From positions 1 to 7,301 of the forward strand of contig DIVC01000076.1 in assembly GCA_002423905.1 (NCBI GenBank): a stretch of 7,301 bases of DNA. The letters run 5' to 3'. Shown here piece by piece: positions 5,492 through 7,301 of the stretch (position 1 is its first letter; each line of letters opens with the position of its first letter). A program made the translations under genes and the position numbers. A model generated the notes under the pieces. It searched no databases, was not told the origin of the DNA, and was given only the letters and a program-made list of their open reading frames with translations. Source of the DNA: Idiomarina sp. UBA6142 (GTDB lineage: Bacteria > Pseudomonadota > Gammaproteobacteria > Enterobacterales > Alteromonadaceae).

Positions 5492-6472
5492 ATGAGTTTA
5501 TTGTTCCGTTCTCGCAACCAAGGCGCGCAGCAGGTAAAAATTTCCGGGTTTCGTCGTTTTGTCATGTTCTGGGTGCATAATGCGCAACAAGCAGTGGCAA
5601 GCTTAGGTGAATTAGTGCGTTATCCGTTTGCCAGTATGATGACCATGGCAGTGTTGGGGCTCAGCTTAACCTTGCCGGCAACGCTTTATGTGGTGGTGAA
5701 AAACACCGACAATGTGGGTGCCAATTGGCAGCAGGCATCTGAAATCACGTTGTTTTTGCGCAAAGATTTATCGGCCCAAGAAGTAGCTACGTTTACTAAA
5801 CGCTTGAGCCTATCGGCGGCTATTGAACAGGTCACTTGGATCGATCGCGACACCGGGTTAGCCGAGTTTCGCGAGGCTTCAGGGTTTGGCGATGCGTTAA
5901 ATTCGTTGACCGAAAACCCACTCCCAGATGTGTTATTGGTCACGCCGGCAGCTGACCAGCGGGCACCGAACGCAGCACAGCAGTTGTTGGTAAGTTTACG
6001 GCAAGAACGCGAAGTCGAAGAAGCCCGACTTGATATTGCGTGGCTGGAAAAATTTGAGGCACTGATACAATTAGTGCGTGATGGCTTTTTAGCGTTGGCG
6101 TTGTTGTTGTGCCTATCGGTGGTGTTAATTGTTGGCAACACCATTCGCCTGAATATCAGTAGTAAGCGTGACGAAATTATGGTGATGAAGCTGGTTGGTG
6201 CCACCGATAGCTATATTCAGCGACCATTTATGTATACCGGCGTCTGGTACGGTATTGTCGGTGGTCTGATCGCTTGGTTAGCTACTGCCGTACTAATTTG
6301 GTGGCTTGATGGCGCGGTGCGTGCGGTCAGCCAACTCTATGAAAGCCAATTTAGCCTGCAAGGGCTGACTTTCAATGAAATGATGGTATTGTGGTTGCTG
6401 GCTATTGGGCTTGGTTTACTGGGTTCATATGTGGCGGTAAGAAAACATGTTGCGGCTATTGAACCGCAATAA
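5492..6472 (+). CDS. ftsX: Cell division membrane protein FtsX
   Basis: FtsX is the 326-residue membrane partner of FtsE. It transmits ATPase-driven movement to periplasmic amidase activators during septation. The topology is that of the family: a cytoplasmic N-terminal region (1-46), membrane helix 1 (about 48-69) and a large periplasmic domain (about 71-195) that includes EITLFLRKDLS and the WIDRDTGLAEF region. Helices 2 (about 198-218), 3 (about 248-272) and 4 (about 297-316) follow. The cytoplasmic loop KRDEIMVMKLVGATDSYIQRPF between helices 2 and 3 is the family hallmark that contacts FtsE. The start codon is 2 bases after the ftsE stop, with GGAG 8 bases upstream inside ftsE. The end of the gene forms a hairpin that includes the stop region. 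The length is slightly shorter than E. coli FtsX (352). Confidence 0.96.
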   Translation: MSLLFRSRNQGAQQVKISGFRRFVMFWVHNAQQAVASLGELVRYPFASMMTMAVLGLSLTLPATLYVVVKNTDNVGANWQQASEITLFLRKDLSAQEVATFTKRLSLSAAIEQVTWIDRDTGLAEFREASGFGDALNSLTENPLPDVLLVTPAADQRAPNAAQQLLVSLRQEREVEEARLDIAWLEKFEALIQLVRDGFLALALLLCLSVVLIVGNTIRLNISSKRDEIMVMKLVGATDSYIQRPFMYTGVWYGIVGGLIAWLATAVLIWWLDGAVRAVSQLYESQFSLQGLTFNEMMVLWLLAIGLGLLGSYVAVRKHVAAIEPQ

Positions 6473-6475
6473 TTT
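6448..6475 (+). terminator. Weak intrinsic terminator or attenuator over the ftsX stop codon
   Basis: TTGCGG (6450-6455) pairs with CCGCAA (6464-6469) around an 8-base loop. A G-T and a T-A pair extend it to 8 bp (6448-6449 with 6470-6471). A short T stretch (TTTGT, 6473-6477) follows. This could end part of the ftsYEX transcripts before rpoH. The T tract is too short for a strong terminator. Confidence 0.35.
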
Positions 6476-6484
6476 GTCCCCATA

Positions 6485-6508
6485 TGATCGAAAGCGATCA
6501 GCATGATC
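6485..6508. repeat. GATC-rich hairpin and clustered Dam sites upstream of rpoH
   Basis: TGATCG (6485-6490) and CGATCA (6495-6500) form a perfect 6-bp inverted repeat around AAAG. A second palindrome, TGATCA (6504-6509), follows 3 bases later. Three GATC tetramers (6486, 6496, 6505) fall within 23 bp, just upstream of the sigma-70 promoter. No T run follows, so it does not look like a terminator. It could be a protein-binding or methylation-sensitive site. Confidence 0.35.
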
Positions 6509-6513
6509 AAACG

Positions 6514-6541
6514 TTGTCAGCAGCGTCAGTTTTGCTAGAAT
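6514..6541 (+). promoter_or_regulatory. Sigma-70 promoter of rpoH with extended -10
   Basis: TTGTCA (6514-6519, 5/6) and TAGAAT (6536-6541, 5/6) are separated by 16 bases, with the extended motif TGC directly before the -10. Transcription would start near 6548 and give a leader of about 72 bases. This is the best housekeeping-type promoter in the window. Its start site falls inside the -35 element of the sigma-E promoter that follows, so the two holoenzymes could not bind together. Confidence 0.6.
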
Positions 6542-6544
6542 AAG

Positions 6545-6572
6545 GGAACTTTTCAGACTATAACTGGTCTGA
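6545..6572 (+). promoter_or_regulatory. Sigma-E (RpoE) promoter of rpoH
   Basis: GGAACTT (6545-6551) and TCTGA (6568-6572), with a 16-base spacer, match the classical sigma-E consensus elements and spacing exactly. The RNA would start near 6579, giving a 41-base leader that begins at the 5' stem-loop. E. coli rpoH also has a sigma-E promoter (P3), so the position fits known biology: envelope stress or extreme heat feeding into the cytoplasmic heat-shock response. Confidence 0.72.
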
Positions 6573-6575
6573 TGT

Positions 6576-6598
6576 GTGATGCTGAAACTCAGCACCAC
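6576..6598 (+). promoter_or_regulatory. Stem-loop in the rpoH leader
   Basis: TGCTGA (6580-6585) and TCAGCA (6589-6594) form a perfect 6-bp stem with the triloop AAC. GTG (6576-6578) and CAC (6596-6598) extend it after one mismatch. It ends 7 bases before the Shine-Dalgarno AGAGGA (6605-6610). For the predicted sigma-E transcript it would be the very 5' end, which can protect RNA from decay. It may also affect ribosome access. Confidence 0.4.
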
Positions 6599-6619
6599 AG
6601 TGAAAGAGGATGTTGTTGA

Positions 6620-7301
6620 ATGAGCACTGAAATGACCAGTATGGCGTTAGCACTCCCGCAAAGCAGTGGGAGCATTGAGGCTTATGTACAGTCAGTCAAT
6701 CGCATTCCAATGTTGACTGCCGAACAAGAGCGTGAGCTCGCCGAACGTTTAGTGGAACAGGATGACTTAGAGGCTGCCCGTCAGTTAATCATGTCACACC
6801 TGCGCTTTGTGGTGCACGTTGCCCGCAGCTATTCTGGCTATGGTTTACCGCAGGCTGACCTTATTCAAGAAGGTAATATCGGTTTGATGAAAGCGGTACG
6901 CCGCTTCGACCCAACCATGGGTGTGCGGCTGGTGTCCTTTGCGGTGCATTGGATCAAAGCGGAAATTCATGAGTATGTGCTGAAAAATTGGCGCATGGTT
7001 AAAATTGCCACTACGAAGGCACAGCGCAAGTTATTCTTCAACTTACGTAAAATGAAGTCACGCTTAGGCTGGTTCACCCCAGAAGAAGTCAATACTGTGG
7101 CTGAAACTCTAGGTGTCAGCACCGCTGATGTGCTGGAAATGGAAGCACGCATGAGCTCGTATGATCAAGCCTTTGAGCTCAGTTCAGACGATGACGATAG
7201 CCGCGATACCAGCAGCTATTCACCGGCACAGTACCTTGAAGATAAGCGTTCTGATTTAGCCGAAGAAATTGAAAATGAACAGTGGGAAGCTCAAACCCAA
7301 C
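6620..7301 (+). CDS. rpoH: RNA polymerase heat-shock sigma factor RpoH (sigma-32), 3' end outside window
   Basis: The first 227 codons are present; the frame is still open at the window edge. RpoH directs RNA polymerase to heat-shock promoters for chaperones and proteases. [38 protein letters not shown], read in pieces from residue 59 to 96, is region 2.1-2.2, the core-binding part. [23 protein letters not shown] (103-125) is region 2.3-2.4, which melts and reads the -10. The RpoH box QRKLFFNLR (135-143), diagnostic for sigma-32, follows. Leu50, Ala53 and Ile57 correspond to E. coli Leu47, Ala50 and Ile54, the turnover and SRP-contact residues. The acidic SSDDDDS (about 189-195) also matches the family. 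The ATG at 6620 has AGAGGA 9 bases upstream; Met5 and Met8 are less likely starts. Region 4 is outside the window. Confidence 0.96.
   Translation, partial: MSTEMTSMALALPQSSGSIEAYVQSVNRIPMLTAEQERELAERLVEQDDLEAARQLIMSHLRFVVHVARSYSGYGLPQADLIQEGNIGLMKAVRRFDPTMGVRLVSFAVHWIKAEIHEYVLKNWRMVKIATTKAQRKLFFNLRKMKSRLGWFTPEEVNTVAETLGVSTADVLEMEARMSSYDQAFELSSDDDDSRDTSSYSPAQYLEDKRSDLAEEIENEQWEAQTQ

Noticed and set aside
5686..6204. Minus-strand 172-codon frame inside ftsX
   Set aside because: It is Ser/Asn-rich low-complexity antisense to a confident ftsX, with no ribosome binding site or recognisable motif.
6610..6630. Tiny frame (MLLNEH) overlapping the rpoH start, possible leader peptide
   Set aside because: Its ATG begins on the last base of the rpoH Shine-Dalgarno and so has no spacing for initiation; a chance frame is more likely.
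1..7301. Search for a new defence system, mobile element, CRISPR array or phage remnant
   Set aside because: All genes but one small membrane protein belong to recognised families. No terminal repeats, transposase, integrase or spaced repeats were seen, and composition looks even.

Overview
The window is chromosomal core DNA of a gammaproteobacterium. The best clue is the block rsmD <- / -> ftsY-ftsE-ftsX-rpoH, which has the same order as in E. coli and its relatives. DUF416 (YjaG) and DUF1145 (YhhL) proteins, both known from that class, also occur here. Moderate GC and the short FtsY acidic region would fit a marine Alteromonadales member (for example an Idiomarina-like genus). That placement is only an impression and was not tested.

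Layout. Positions 1-329 hold the C-terminal end of a PLP-dependent trans-sulfuration enzyme, closer to cystathionine gamma-lyase than to MetB. A probable promoter at 343-372 and a leader with an inverted repeat then serve a 71-residue two-helix membrane protein (433-648) and a VOC-fold metalloprotein (666-1091). A fold-type II PLP serine/threonine dehydratase or racemase (1093-2031, minus) runs convergently into the VOC gene, with only one base between the stop codons. It is divergent from a YjaG-family DUF416 gene (2105-2719), and the 73-bp gap between them carries a perfect 13-bp palindrome. The DUF416 gene converges on DUF1145 (2716-3006, minus), and the two genes share a CTAG stop palindrome. 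DUF1145 is translationally coupled to rsmD (3003-3614, minus), and rsmD is divergent from ftsY.

The right half is the ftsYEX-rpoH cluster. FtsY is the SRP receptor for co-translational membrane insertion. FtsE and FtsX form the ABC-type complex that activates periplasmic peptidoglycan amidases at the septum. RpoH is the heat-shock sigma factor, here cut off by the window end at about residue 227. The 147-bp gap before rpoH is the richest regulatory stretch in the window. It contains a hairpin at the ftsX stop, three clustered GATC sites, an extended -10 sigma-70 promoter, an exact consensus-type sigma-E promoter directly behind it, and stem-loops around the translation start.

I see no mobile element, CRISPR array, phage gene, tRNA or rRNA, and no convincing new multi-gene system. 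The points most worth following are the rpoH control region, the palindrome at the dehydratase/DUF416 divergent promoter, the racemase-like metal site in the dehydratase, and the two conserved proteins of unknown function. No stretch longer than 150 bases lacks a gene.
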